A stretch of DNA of 64,000 nucleotides from Amycolatopsis sp. MtRt-6 (GTDB taxonomy: Bacteria; Actinomycetota; Actinomycetes; Mycobacteriales; Pseudonocardiaceae), in assembly GCF_017308975.1 (NCBI RefSeq), contig NZ_JADWPD010000001.1:124001-188000 (forward strand), given 5' to 3'. Positions within the stretch are counted from its first letter, which is position 1. Each line of letters starts with the position of its first letter. Shown in pieces: positions 16,994 through 25,846 of this stretch. The notes beneath the pieces are model-generated. The model was given only the letters and a program-made list of their open reading frames with translations, had not been told where the DNA came from and ran no database searches. A program made the position numbers and the translations under genes.

Positions 16994-18212
16994 CGGCTTC
17001 CGACACCAGCTTCTCGAAGGTCCTGAGGTGCTCTTCCGCGACGACGTCGAGGCCGAAGTTCGACCGCACCAGCTCGCTTTCGCGCTGGGCGATCAGCGCA
17101 CGCCGCGACGGGTCGTCGAGCAGCTCGATCACCGTGCGGGCCACGGCTTCCGCGTCGTCCGGCCGCACCAGCAGCACGTTCTCGCCGTTGCGCAGCTCGA
17201 TGCCCGGGTAGTTGTCCTCGGTCACCGAGGCGATCGTCGCCGTGCCCGACAGCATCGCCTCGAGGGACGCCGTGCCGCAGCCGCCGTTGAGGTCGTGCGT
17301 GACGATGTCCGCTGCCGCGAAGTACGCCGGGACATCCTCCTTCGGCACCGCGCCCGTGACGATCAGCGCGTCCGACACCCCCAGCTCGGCAGCCCGCTTC
17401 AGGAACGCGTCGTGGTACACGCGGCCGACGACGACCACGCGCACGCCGGGGTGCTTGTCCAAAATGGACGGCAGGGCCTCGATCAGCGGCAGCCGGTTGC
17501 GCAGCGGGATGACGTGGCCCAGCGACACGATCAGCGGTGCGTCGCCGATCCCGTGCTCCGCGCGGACGTCCTTCGTCACCGGCTTCGCGAAGTGCCCGGT
17601 GTCGACGGCGATCGGGAAGTACTCCGAGTTCGCGTCGCTCGTGCCGTAGCGGTCGACGCAGTAGTCGACGCCGAGCTTGTCGAGGATGACGTACCGCGGC
17701 TTCAGGTACGCCAGGATCGGCCGCACCAGCACCGCGTCGAGCAGCCGGAACACGCCGCCGTACAGCTTGTTGTCGCTGATCAGCAGGGTGTGGATGGTCA
17801 GCAGCGTCGGGACGCCGTGCCGCCGCGCCCAGATCCCGGCCAGCCAGGACAGGTCGAAGAACTGGCCGTGCAGATGAATCGCGTCCGGCTTGAACTCGTC
17901 CAGCAGCTTCCACAGCCGCCGCCAGTTGCCCGGCCGCAGCGACGCGAAGCTCATGTCGAAGTCGATCGACAGGCCGATCTGCGGCATCTTCACCGCCGGG
18001 AGCCGCACGACGCAGTAGCCGTCGCGCTCCTCCTCGGCCGGGGCGTCGGCGTACGCGGCCGTGATCGCGAGGACCTCGTGCCCGGCCGCGGCGAACTGAC
18101 CCGCCAGCGACGCCGCCATGTGCGCGCTGCCGCCCACGCGGGGCGGAAAGAAGTTGTTCACCACCGCGATGCGCAGCGCACGTCCTTGGGCGGGCCCGGC
18201 GGTGGTACTCAC
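16980..18212 (-). CDS. GT4-family glycosyltransferase
   Basis: 410 residues with GT-B fold. N-terminal donor/acceptor domain begins LRIAVVNNFFPPRVGGSAHMAASLAGQFAAAGHEV; the C-terminal domain has PLIVSLGHVIPLRNRLPLIEALP and the donor-binding stretch HDLNGGCGTASLEAMLSG, with the E..A.A.G pattern seen in GT4 enzymes. It would transfer a sugar from a nucleotide donor to a cytoplasmic acceptor, often a lipid-linked one. It overlaps the epimerase gene by 4 bp and the acyltransferase gene by 14 bp, inside a four-gene aminosugar operon. Confidence 0.9.
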   Translation of the reverse strand: MSTTAGPAQGRALRIAVVNNFFPPRVGGSAHMAASLAGQFAAAGHEVLAITAAYADAPAEEERDGYCVVRLPAVKMPQIGLSIDFDMSFASLRPGNWRRLWKLLDEFKPDAIHLHGQFFDLSWLAGIWARRHGVPTLLTIHTLLISDNKLYGGVFRLLDAVLVRPILAYLKPRYVILDKLGVDYCVDRYGTSDANSEYFPIAVDTGHFAKPVTKDVRAEHGIGDAPLIVSLGHVIPLRNRLPLIEALPSILDKHPGVRVVVVGRVYHDAFLKRAAELGVSDALIVTGAVPKEDVPAYFAAADIVTHDLNGGCGTASLEAMLSGTATIASVTEDNYPGIELRNGENVLLVRPDDAEAVARTVIELLDDPSRRALIAQRESELVRSNFGLDVVAEEHLRTFEKLVSEADVLR

Positions 18213-19138
18213 TCGGTTTCCTTGACCAGATCCCGCATGCCGTCTTCGACGGTGATCCGCGGCTCCCAGCCCAGCACGTCCCGCGCCCGGCTGATGTCGG
18301 CGGCGCGCCGCGAGACCAGCACGTCACGCTCGTTGAACAGCGGCTCGACGTCGACGCCGACGGCCTCGATGAGGATCTTCGCCAGCGCCGCGATCGACGT
18401 GTCGATGCCGGTGCCGATGTTGATCGGCACGTTCGCCTTCTCCGACTCCAGCGCCGCGACGACGGCGTGCGCCAGGTCGGTGACGTGCACGAAGTCCATC
18501 GACTGGTCGCCGCGGCCGTCGATGATCGGCGGCTGGCCGTTGCGCAGGCGCTGGATGAAGTGGTTGATCACCGAGGTGTAGTACGCCTCGATCTTCTGGC
18601 CCGGGCCGTACACGTTGAAGAACCGCAGCGCGTTCCAGGACAGGCCCTTCTGGCGCTCGTAGAAGCCGAGCAGGTCCTCACCGGCGCGCTTCGAGATGCA
18701 GTACGGCGTGAGCGGGCGCAGCTCGTCGTCCTCGTGCATCGGCAGCCGCTTCGGGTCGCCGTAGACCGACGCCGTCGAGGCGAACACCAGCCGCTCGACG
18801 CCCTCGTCCGCGGCCGCCGCGAAGACGTTGTGGTTGCCGATCATGTTGATGTCGATCGACTCGTGCGGGTCGGCGATCGACTTGTTGATCGACACCGTGG
18901 CGAAGTGGATGACGTGCGTGCAGCCGCGCATCGCCTCGCGCACCGCGCCGCCGTACCGGACGTCCTTCTCGACCAGCTCGACCTTGCCGGTGGCCACGAA
19001 CTCGTTGACGCGGGCGCGGTCGCCGCGGGTCATGTTGTCGAAGATCCGGACCGTGTAGCCGCCCTCGATGAGGAGCGGGATGACGTGCGCGGCGATGAAG
19101 CCACCGCCCCCGGTGAAGAGCACCTTCTTGTCGGACAC
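18209..19138 (-). CDS. NAD-dependent nucleotide-sugar epimerase/dehydratase (extended SDR)
   Basis: 309 residues from a GTG at 19138 with GAGGAG about 8 bp upstream; TTG at 19141 is possible. Cofactor motif TGGGGFIAAH (residues 9-18), Ser-Thr-Ala at STASVYGD, and catalytic Tyr146/Lys150 in PYCISKRAGE identify a GalE/RmlB-type enzyme. FFNVYGPGQ and MDFVHVTDLAHAV are also conserved. It modifies a nucleotide sugar before or after the DegT aminotransferase encoded 23 bp upstream. Whether it is a 4-epimerase or 4,6-dehydratase cannot be decided from the sequence. Confidence 0.9.
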   Translation of the reverse strand: MSDKKVLFTGGGGFIAAHVIPLLIEGGYTVRIFDNMTRGDRARVNEFVATGKVELVEKDVRYGGAVREAMRGCTHVIHFATVSINKSIADPHESIDINMIGNHNVFAAAADEGVERLVFASTASVYGDPKRLPMHEDDELRPLTPYCISKRAGEDLLGFYERQKGLSWNALRFFNVYGPGQKIEAYYTSVINHFIQRLRNGQPPIIDGRGDQSMDFVHVTDLAHAVVAALESEKANVPINIGTGIDTSIAALAKILIEAVGVDVEPLFNERDVLVSRRAADISRARDVLGWEPRITVEDGMRDLVKETE

Positions 19139-19161
19139 CAATTTCTCCTCGGTCGGCGGCT

Positions 19162-20295
19162 TCAGGACAGGGACTGCACGGCTTCGCGCACGACCTCGGC
19201 GACGCGCGTGACCTCGGCGTCGGTGAGGTTGGCGTGCATCGGGACGGCGAGCTGACGCGCGAACGCGTCGGCCGAGACGGGCAGCGGGGCCTGAGGCCCG
19301 TAGATCGGCTGCAGGTGCGACGCGTAGGTGCCGAAGTTGCACTGGACGCCCTGGGCGCGGATGCGCAGGGCGAGCGTGTCGCGGCTGACCTCGGGCGCGA
19401 CCGTGAGCAGGTAGGCCTGCCACGGGTGCTCGCGGTCGGGCAGCTCCACCGGCACGGTCAGCGCGTCGACGTCGGCGAACGCCTCGTGGTAGCGCTTCGC
19501 GACCGAGCGGCGGGCGGCGAGGAGGTCGGGCAGGCGGTCGAGCTGGACGTTCATGATCGCAGCCTGGACGTCCGACAGCCGGAAGTTGTAGCCGAGCTCG
19601 TGGAACTCCGGGATGGGCAGCGTGTCCGAGCCTTCGCGGCTGATGGCCGGCTCGATGCCGTAGGTGTGCAGCTTGCGGGCGCGGGCGATGAGGTCTTCGC
19701 GGTCGGAGACCAGCGCGCCGCCTTCGCCCGCGGTGATGCCCTTGCGGCCGTGGAAGGAGAACGCGGCGAGGTCGGCGAGGCTGCCGGCCGGGCGCGTCTT
19801 GTACGTCGCGCCCGCGGCGCAGGCGGCGTCCTCGAAGAGCCAGAGGCCGTGCTTGTCGGCGATCGCGCGGTACTCGTCGAAGTCACCGGGCTGGCCGGCG
19901 ACGTCGACGGCGAGGATGCCGACCGTCTTCGGCGTGATCAGGGCTTCGACGTGCGCCGGGTCCGCACTGAAGACGTCCGGGCGGATGTCGGCGAACACCG
20001 GCTTCGCGCCGGCCTGCACGACGGCGTGGCCGGTCGCCGGAAACGTGTAGTCGCCGACGATCACCTCGTCGCCCGGCCGGACGCCGAGGACCTTGAGGCC
20101 GAGGAAGAGCGCCGAGCCGCAGTTCGCGGTCGTCAGCGCGTGCGCCGTGCCGGTGACCTGGGCGAACCGTTCCTCGAAGCGACGGCACGCCGGCCCCGCC
20201 CCGGCCAGCCAGCCGGACCGGAACACTTCGGCGACGGCCGCGAGCTCCTCTTCGCCGACGGTCGGCTGACCGAGGGCAATGCTGTCGGACGACAT
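19162..20295 (-). CDS. DegT/DnrJ/EryC1 aminotransferase
   Basis: 377 residues. PLP-fold motifs: TTANCGSALFLGLK, VGDYTFPATGHA, FEDAACAAGATYK, and SFHGRKGITAGEGG with Lys185 as the expected Schiff-base lysine. YNFRLSDVQAAIMN is the usual dimer motif. It aminates a keto nucleotide sugar. It is the first gene of the operon aminotransferase - epimerase - glycosyltransferase - acyltransferase. It differs clearly from the aminotransferase at 10822 (HGRKG instead of YATKN), so the region makes at least two aminosugars or two steps of one. Confidence 0.9.
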   Translation of the reverse strand: MSSDSIALGQPTVGEEELAAVAEVFRSGWLAGAGPACRRFEERFAQVTGTAHALTTANCGSALFLGLKVLGVRPGDEVIVGDYTFPATGHAVVQAGAKPVFADIRPDVFSADPAHVEALITPKTVGILAVDVAGQPGDFDEYRAIADKHGLWLFEDAACAAGATYKTRPAGSLADLAAFSFHGRKGITAGEGGALVSDREDLIARARKLHTYGIEPAISREGSDTLPIPEFHELGYNFRLSDVQAAIMNVQLDRLPDLLAARRSVAKRYHEAFADVDALTVPVELPDREHPWQAYLLTVAPEVSRDTLALRIRAQGVQCNFGTYASHLQPIYGPQAPLPVSADAFARQLAVPMHANLTDAEVTRVAEVVREAVQSLS

Positions 20296-20421
20296 ACCTC
20301 TCCCATTGCGTGGGGACCCGGCGAAGTGTATAGACGCACGCTCAGCTGATTCACAGGACCACGCCGAACTCCCCTGTGGAATGACACTTCACCCAGGTCG
20401 GGGACGTCTTAGGCTGGGCCC

Positions 20422-23400
20422 ATGCGATTCGGGGTGCTGGGGGCCGTTGCCGCGTGGCGCCCCGACGGCACGCAGGTGGCGGTGGGCGGCCCGCGGTCGC
20501 GGACGTTGCTGGCGCTGCTCGCGCTCGAAGCGGGGCGGTTCGTGCCCGCCGAACGGCTGATCGACGGCATGTACGGCGAGTACCCGCCGGCCGGCGCCGC
20601 GAACGCCCTCCAGTCGCAGGTGTCCCGGTTGCGGACCGCGCTGAAGGACCTCGCCCCGGTCGAATTCACCGCGGCCGGGTACCGGCTGGCCGTCCCACCG
20701 GACGAAGTGGACGTCCACAGCTTCGGACGGCTCACCCGCGAAGGCCGCACACTGCTGAAGGACGGCGAGCACGCGCGGGCCGCGGAAGTGCTGGGCGACG
20801 CGCTGGCGTTGTGGCGCGGGCCCGCGTTCACCGACCTGGCGGACGCGCCGTTCGCCGCCGCGCAGGTCACGCGGCTCGACGAGCTGCGCGCGGCCGCCGT
20901 GGCCGACCACGTCGAGGCCCGGCTGGCACTCGGGCAGGCCGAAGACGTCCTCGCCGGCCTGCGGGAGACCGTCGCCGCGCAGCCGCTGCGCGAACGGCCG
21001 CGCGCGCAGCTGGTCCGGGCGCTGGCCGCCGCGGGACGGCCGGCCGACGCGCTCGCCGCGTTCGAGGACGCCCGCCGCACGCTGGCCGGCGAGCTGGGCG
21101 CCGACCCCGGCCCGGAACTCGCCGAAGCCCACCTCGCGGTGCTTCGCGGCGAAACCGAGAAGCCGGTGCTCCCGGCGTTGCCCGCGCAGCTGACGAGCTT
21201 CGTCGGCCGGGACGCCGAGCTGCGGCAGGTCGCGGAGCTGCTCACGCGCGCCCGGCTCGTGACGCTGACCGGGCCGGGCGGCACCGGCAAGACCCGGCTG
21301 GCCGTCGAGGTCGCCGCGGCCCAGCCCGGGCCGGTCGCGTTCGCCGAGCTCGCCCCGCACGGCGGCGCCGACGTCGCGAGTGCGGTGCTGGCCGCGCTCG
21401 GCCTGCGCGAAAGCTCCCGCGGCGGCCCGCAGGACCCGGTCGAGCGGCTGGTCTCGGCGTTACGCGACCGCCCGGTGCTGCTGGTGCTCGACAACTGCGA
21501 GCACGTCGTCGACGTGACGGCCCGGCTGGCCGCGCGCCTGCTCGCCGCGTGCCCGGGGCTGCGGGTGCTGGCCACCAGCCGCGAGCCGCTCGGCATCACC
21601 GGCGAGCAGCTGGCGCCGGTGCCGCGGCTGGCCGTCCCGCCGCCGGGGACCTCCGCCGCGCAGGCTCACGAGTTCGCGGCGGTCCGGCTGTTCGCCGAAC
21701 GCGCGGCCGCGAGTTTTCCGGCGTTCGCGCTCGACGAGTCGACGATCGGCGACGTCCAGCACGTCTGCGCGGCCCTCGACGGGCTGCCGCTGGCCCTGGA
21801 GCTGGCCGCGGCCCGCGTCCGGACCCTGCGGCTCGGCGAGATCGCGGCCCGGCTCGACGACCGGTTCCGGCTGCTGGCCCGCGGCAGCCGGACGGCCGAG
21901 GCCCGGCACCGCTCGCTGCGCGGGGTCGTCGAGTGGAGCTGGGACCTGCTGACCGGCGAAGAGCGTTCGCTGGCCAGACGACTCGCGGTGTTCTCCGGTG
22001 GCGCGACCGCGGCGGCCGCCGCCGAGGTGTGCGGCGCGGACGTCGACCTGCTGCCGGACCTGGCCGACAAGTCCCTGGTCGAGGCCGTCGGCGGCCGGTT
22101 CCGGATGCTGGAGACGATCCGCGCGTTCGGCGGCGAGAAGCTCACCGAGGCGGGTGAGGCGGAGCGGGTCCACCGCGCGCACGCCGAGTACTTCCTGCGG
22201 TTCGCGGCGGAAGCGGACCCGATGCTGCGGACCGCCGAGCAGCTCGACTGGCTGGCGCGGCTCGACGCCGACTACGACAACATCCTGGCGGCCCTGCGCT
22301 GGTCGACCGAGCACGACGTCACGCTCGCCCTGCGGCTGGTGCCGCTGCTGGCGATGTACTGGTGGATGCGCGGGCGGCGGTTCGAGGGCGCCGGGTTGTC
22401 GCTGGCCGTGGTCTCGCGGTGCTCGCCGGAGGTGCGCGAGGAGTACGTCGAGGAGTTCCTGGTGTGCGTGCTCGGCGCGCTGGCCGGGCCGCCGCACGAG
22501 TCGCTGGAGCAGTACCTGCCGCTGGTCCGCCGGTACGCGACGACGGAGGACTGGACGCCCCGGAACCCGATGCTGGTGATGCTGCTCGGGGTGGTGGCCG
22601 GTCCCCCCGGCGACGACGCCGAGCTGCTCGGCCGCGGCCTCCTGGCGGCCGGCGACGCGTGGGGCTGGGCGCTGCTGCCGATGGGCATGGGCCTGCGGGC
22701 GATGATGTCGGGCGACCTGGCGAGCGCGGAGGAAGGGCTTCGCGAGGGTGCGGCCCAGTTCCGCGCGCTGGGCGAGCGGTGGGGCCTGTCGACGGCGCTG
22801 GACCACCTGTCCCAACTGCTGACCTGGCGCGGCGAGTACGCGGCCGCGTTGCCGGTGATGGACGAGGCGCTGGGCCTGATGCACGAGATCGGCGCCACCG
22901 ACGACGAGGCCGACCTGATCTGCCGCCGCGCGTGGACGCACCTGCTGGCGGGAGACCACGCGCGGGCGCGCGCGGACTACGAGCTGGCCGCGGCCACGGC
23001 GGGCCGGTCGGGGATGCCCGAATCCCGCGCGGCGGCGTACGTCGGGTTGGCGAACCTGGCCCGGCTGTCGGGGGATCTGGCGGCGGCCCGATCGCTGTGC
23101 GAGCGCGCGCTGGCGGAGTGCGCGGGCGGCTCGTTCGCGGCGGAGTCGGTCCGCGCGACGGCGTCGATCTCGCTGGGCCGGCTGGCATTGGCGGAGGGCG
23201 ACCGGTCCTCGGCCGTCTCGTTGCACCGCTCGGCGTTGCTGATCGGACGGCAGTGGAACGCGGGCGACGTGGTGGCGTTCGCCCTGGAGGGCTTGGCAGG
23301 CGCGGCCGAGCCACCGCACGCGGCGGTGCTCCTGGGTGCCGCGGCGGCGGTGCGCGGGACGGCGATCAGCGGAGATCCGGACGTCGCCGCGGTGCGGAGG

Positions 23401-23508
23401 CGGCTGGTGGAGTCGCTCGGGGTGGCCGGGTTCGAGCAGGCCTACCGGACAGGGCTGGGAACGAGTGCGCAGAAGGCACTGGAGGACCTCACCCAGCTCG
23501 CCCGCTGA
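20422..23508 (+). CDS. AfsR-like transcriptional regulator (BTAD + NB-ARC + TPR)
   Basis: 1028 residues. An OmpR-type winged helix (1-95) and bacterial transcriptional activation domain (about 95-245) form the SARP part. A STAND/NB-ARC ATPase follows: Walker A TGPGGTGKTRL near 282 and VLLVLDNCEHVVD near 352, then a CPGLRVLATSREPLG sensor motif. The C-terminal half is helical with TPR-like repeats. These regulators activate secondary-metabolite or developmental genes, but no biosynthetic cluster is next to it. The 126-bp gap to the divergent aminotransferase holds its promoter. It overlaps the convergent SnoaL-like gene by 20 bp. Confidence 0.9.
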   Translation: MRFGVLGAVAAWRPDGTQVAVGGPRSRTLLALLALEAGRFVPAERLIDGMYGEYPPAGAANALQSQVSRLRTALKDLAPVEFTAAGYRLAVPPDEVDVHSFGRLTREGRTLLKDGEHARAAEVLGDALALWRGPAFTDLADAPFAAAQVTRLDELRAAAVADHVEARLALGQAEDVLAGLRETVAAQPLRERPRAQLVRALAAAGRPADALAAFEDARRTLAGELGADPGPELAEAHLAVLRGETEKPVLPALPAQLTSFVGRDAELRQVAELLTRARLVTLTGPGGTGKTRLAVEVAAAQPGPVAFAELAPHGGADVASAVLAALGLRESSRGGPQDPVERLVSALRDRPVLLVLDNCEHVVDVTARLAARLLAACPGLRVLATSREPLGITGEQLAPVPRLAVPPPGTSAAQAHEFAAVRLFAERAAASFPAFALDESTIGDVQHVCAALDGLPLALELAAARVRTLRLGEIAARLDDRFRLLARGSRTAEARHRSLRGVVEWSWDLLTGEERSLARRLAVFSGGATAAAAAEVCGADVDLLPDLADKSLVEAVGGRFRMLETIRAFGGEKLTEAGEAERVHRAHAEYFLRFAAEADPMLRTAEQLDWLARLDADYDNILAALRWSTEHDVTLALRLVPLLAMYWWMRGRRFEGAGLSLAVVSRCSPEVREEYVEEFLVCVLGALAGPPHESLEQYLPLVRRYATTEDWTPRNPMLVMLLGVVAGPPGDDAELLGRGLLAAGDAWGWALLPMGMGLRAMMSGDLASAEEGLREGAAQFRALGERWGLSTALDHLSQLLTWRGEYAAALPVMDEALGLMHEIGATDDEADLICRRAWTHLLAGDHARARADYELAAATAGRSGMPESRAAAYVGLANLARLSGDLAAARSLCERALAECAGGSFAAESVRATASISLGRLALAEGDRSSAVSLHRSALLIGRQWNAGDVVAFALEGLAGAAEPPHAAVLLGAAAAVRGTAISGDPDVAAVRRRLVESLGVAGFEQAYRTGLGTSAQKALEDLTQLAR

Positions 23509-23974
23509 CGAGCGGGACCGCTCGCCGGTCGCCGGACCGCACCATCGCCAGCAGCGGCTTCACCAGCACGCTCAGCACCCGCGCCACCACCGGCCGGCCG
23601 TTCTCGCGTGCGATGTCCGGGCCGAAGCTGTCCATCAACGCCACCAACCCCGGCAACGTCCGCACGAACAGCGTCGCCTCCTCGATCAGGCCGTCGTCGT
23701 TCAGCCGCAGCAGCGCCGCCTCCTCGATCGGCTCGCCGCCGATCCGCGCGGTGTGGACCACGACGCGGGTCCGCGCGTCGCCGGTGTCCGTGTGGAAGCC
23801 GAGGTCCGTCAGGTGCCGGAACGCCACCTCGATCAACGGCCGCAGCTCGGCGTGGCCGGTGAAGCGCACCCGGGACGTCAGCGGCGAATACAGCACCGCG
23901 TCCGGCGCGAACGCCGTCATCGCCAGCTCGACGTCGCGCGTTTCCATGGCCCGGCGGTAGGTTTCCGTGCTCAT
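23489..23974 (-). CDS. SnoaL-like / NTF2-fold protein
   Basis: 161 residues from an ATG at 23974 that overlaps the TetR stop by 4 bp. The pattern YRRAMETRDVELAMTAFAPDAVLYSP at the start and GEPIEEAALLRLNDDGLIEEATLFVRTLPG is typical of SnoaL/NTF2-like alpha+beta barrels. Members may be isomerases, hydrolases or ligand-binding proteins; catalytic residues are not evident. Being co-transcribed with a TetR repressor, it probably handles or responds to the small molecule that repressor senses. Confidence 0.78.
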   Translation of the reverse strand: MSTETYRRAMETRDVELAMTAFAPDAVLYSPLTSRVRFTGHAELRPLIEVAFRHLTDLGFHTDTGDARTRVVVHTARIGGEPIEEAALLRLNDDGLIEEATLFVRTLPGLVALMDSFGPDIARENGRPVVARVLSVLVKPLLAMVRSGDRRAVPLVSGRAG

Positions 23975-24579
23975 CGTGCCCCCTTGATCAGCGTGGCGAG
24001 CCCACGCCACAGCAGGTCGACCGTCAGCGCCACCACCTCGTCGCGAGGGATTTCGCGGTGGGCCCACCACCACGTCGCGATCGAGTTGAGGGCGCTCTTG
24101 CACGCCTCCGCCAGCACTTCGTCGGCCAGCGGACGCGGGATGCCGGACGTCAGGCCGAGCGGCACCCCGTGGAACAGCGACGTCAGGTTGGCCGTCGCGC
24201 GGGCCTGGCCGCGGCGGTGCACGGCCGCGACCGCCGGGTCCGACGGGGCCTCGGCGAAGATCATCCGCCAGCCGCGCTCGTGCGCTTCGATCCACGCGAA
24301 GATCGCCGACACACGGCTGCGGAGCAGCACTTCCGGATCGTCCGACGCCGGCAGCGCCGCCCAGCCGGCCAGCAGTCCGTCCACTTCGGACTCCAGCAGG
24401 GCCGCGTACAGCTGCGCCTTGGCCGGGAAGTGGTCGTACAGCACCGGTGTGCTGATCCCGGCGGCCGCCGCGACCTCGCGCATCCCGGCCGCGTCGTAGC
24501 CCGCCGACGCGAACACCTCGCCGGCCGCCGCGAGGATTCGCTCGCGGCGCGCTTCCCGTGTCAACCGCTTACCTGACAT
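23971..24579 (-). CDS. TetR-family transcriptional regulator
   Basis: 202 residues. The N-terminal HTH is clear: REARRERILAAAGEVFASAGYDAAGMREVAAAAGISTPVLYDHFPAKAQLYAALL in outline (residues 8-62). The C-terminal ligand domain is unremarkable. It represses, most likely, its own operon with the SnoaL-like gene: two copies of an 18-bp inverted repeat overlap or lie just upstream of its start codon. The divergent lhgO gene (start 24659) could be controlled from the same sites. Confidence 0.9.
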   Translation of the reverse strand: MSGKRLTREARRERILAAAGEVFASAGYDAAGMREVAAAAGISTPVLYDHFPAKAQLYAALLESEVDGLLAGWAALPASDDPEVLLRSRVSAIFAWIEAHERGWRMIFAEAPSDPAVAAVHRRGQARATANLTSLFHGVPLGLTSGIPRPLADEVLAEACKSALNSIATWWWAHREIPRDEVVALTVDLLWRGLATLIKGAR

Positions 24580-24588
24580 CGGTTAGGT
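24571..24588. promoter_or_regulatory. TetR-type operator, copy 1
   Basis: ACCTGAC, 4-nt spacer, GTTAGGT: an imperfect inverted repeat whose left half overlaps the start codon of the TetR gene at 24577-24579. It is repeated 23 bp to the right, about two helical turns, as expected for cooperative binding by two dimers. Autoregulation is inferred. Confidence 0.6.
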
Positions 24589-24593
24589 ACCGT

Positions 24594-24611
24594 ACCTGAC
24601 AGGCGTTAGGT
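24594..24611. promoter_or_regulatory. TetR-type operator, copy 2
   Basis: The same ACCTGAC, N4, GTTAGGT arrangement as copy 1. Between the two copies lies a further palindrome, AGGTACCGTACCT (24585-24597), formed by their facing halves. The site is 48 bp from the start of the divergent lhgO gene, so it may also control that gene. Confidence 0.6.
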
Positions 24612-24658
24612 AACGCCAGGGAACATCACCTGCGAAGACTCGCGTAGCCTGATCGACC

Positions 24659-25846
24659 GTGCGCAACGTCGTAGTCGTCGGGGGCGGGATCGTCGGTCTG
24701 GCCGTGGCCTGGGAGCTGACCAGGCGCGGGCTGGACGTCACCGTCCTGGAGAAGGAATCCCGCTGGGCGGCACACCAGACGGGGCACAACTCCAACGTCG
24801 TGCACGCCGGGCTCTACTACAAGCCCGGCTCCTTCAAGGCGCGGATGTCCGTCGCCGGCAATCGGTCCATCGTGGACTTCGCGCGGCAGTACGGCGTGCC
24901 CGTCGAGGTGTGCGGGAAGCTCGTCGTCGCCACCCGGGAGAGTGAAATTCCCGCCCTCGACACGCTCGCCGAACGCGCCGAGGCCAACGGCGTCCCGGCC
25001 AAGCGGATCTCGCCCGCCGAAGCACGCGAGTACGAGCCCGAAGTCGCCTGCGTGGCCGCCTTGCGCGTCGAATCCACCGGGGTCATCGACTTCCCCGCCG
25101 TCTGCCACACGCTCGTCCGGCTGCTCGACGAAGCCGGCGTCGACCTTCGCCTGGACTCGCCCGCGCTGGCCATCCGGGCCGGCCGCACCGGCGGGGTCGA
25201 GGTCGCGACCGGCGACGACGTCGTCCAGGCCGACGCCCTCGTGAACTGCGCCGGTCTGCACTCCGACCGCGTCGCGCGGCTGGCGGGGCTGACGCCGTCG
25301 GCGAAGATCGTGCCGTTCCGCGGCGAGTACTACGAGCTGAAGCCGGACCGGCGGCACCTGGTCAAGGGCCTGATCTACCCGGTGCCGGACCCGACGCTGC
25401 CGTTCCTCGGCGTGCACCTCACGCGCATGCTCGACGGCAGCGTCCACGCCGGCCCGAACGCCGTGCTCGCGCTGCGCCGCGAGGGCTACCGCTGGCGCGA
25501 CTTCTCCCCGAAGGACGTCGCCGAGGTCGCGGCCTTCCCCGGCGCCTGGCGGCTCGCGAAGAAGTACGCGTTCCCGACCGGGCTCGACGAGGTCCGCCGC
25601 TCGTTCTCGAAGAAGCGGTTCGCCGCGAGCCTCGCGCGGCTCGTGCCCGCCGTGACCGAGGACGACATCGTCCGCCACGGCTCCGGCGTGCGCGCCCAGG
25701 CCATGCGCCGCGACGGCTCGCTCGTCGACGACTTCCTCATCGAGACCACACGCGACCAGGTGCACGTCCTGAACGCGCCGTCGCCGGCCGCGACGAGCGC
25801 GCTGGAGATCGCGCGCCACATCGCCGACCAGGTCTCCGAGGGCTAG
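24659..25846 (+). CDS. lhgO: L-2-hydroxyglutarate oxidase
   Basis: 395 residues from a GTG. FAD-binding motif VVVVGGGIVGLAVAWELTRRG at the N-terminus, then QTGHNSNVVHAGLYYKPGSFKA, the signature of the LhgO/L2HGDH family. Later motifs VNCAGLHSDRVARLAG, FRGEYYELKP and RRDGSLVDDFLIE also fit. It oxidises L-2-hydroxyglutarate to 2-oxoglutarate, passing electrons to oxygen or the quinone pool, and so repairs a side product of central metabolism. Transcribed alone; the 79-bp upstream gap contains the TetR operators. Confidence 0.93.
   Translation: MRNVVVVGGGIVGLAVAWELTRRGLDVTVLEKESRWAAHQTGHNSNVVHAGLYYKPGSFKARMSVAGNRSIVDFARQYGVPVEVCGKLVVATRESEIPALDTLAERAEANGVPAKRISPAEAREYEPEVACVAALRVESTGVIDFPAVCHTLVRLLDEAGVDLRLDSPALAIRAGRTGGVEVATGDDVVQADALVNCAGLHSDRVARLAGLTPSAKIVPFRGEYYELKPDRRHLVKGLIYPVPDPTLPFLGVHLTRMLDGSVHAGPNAVLALRREGYRWRDFSPKDVAEVAAFPGAWRLAKKYAFPTGLDEVRRSFSKKRFAASLARLVPAVTEDDIVRHGSGVRAQAMRRDGSLVDDFLIETTRDQVHVLNAPSPAATSALEIARHIADQVSEG

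Noticed and set aside
20422-23508. Secondary-metabolite cluster marked by the AfsR-like regulator
   Set aside because: No PKS, NRPS, terpene or RiPP gene is near; the regulator appears to be free-standing.
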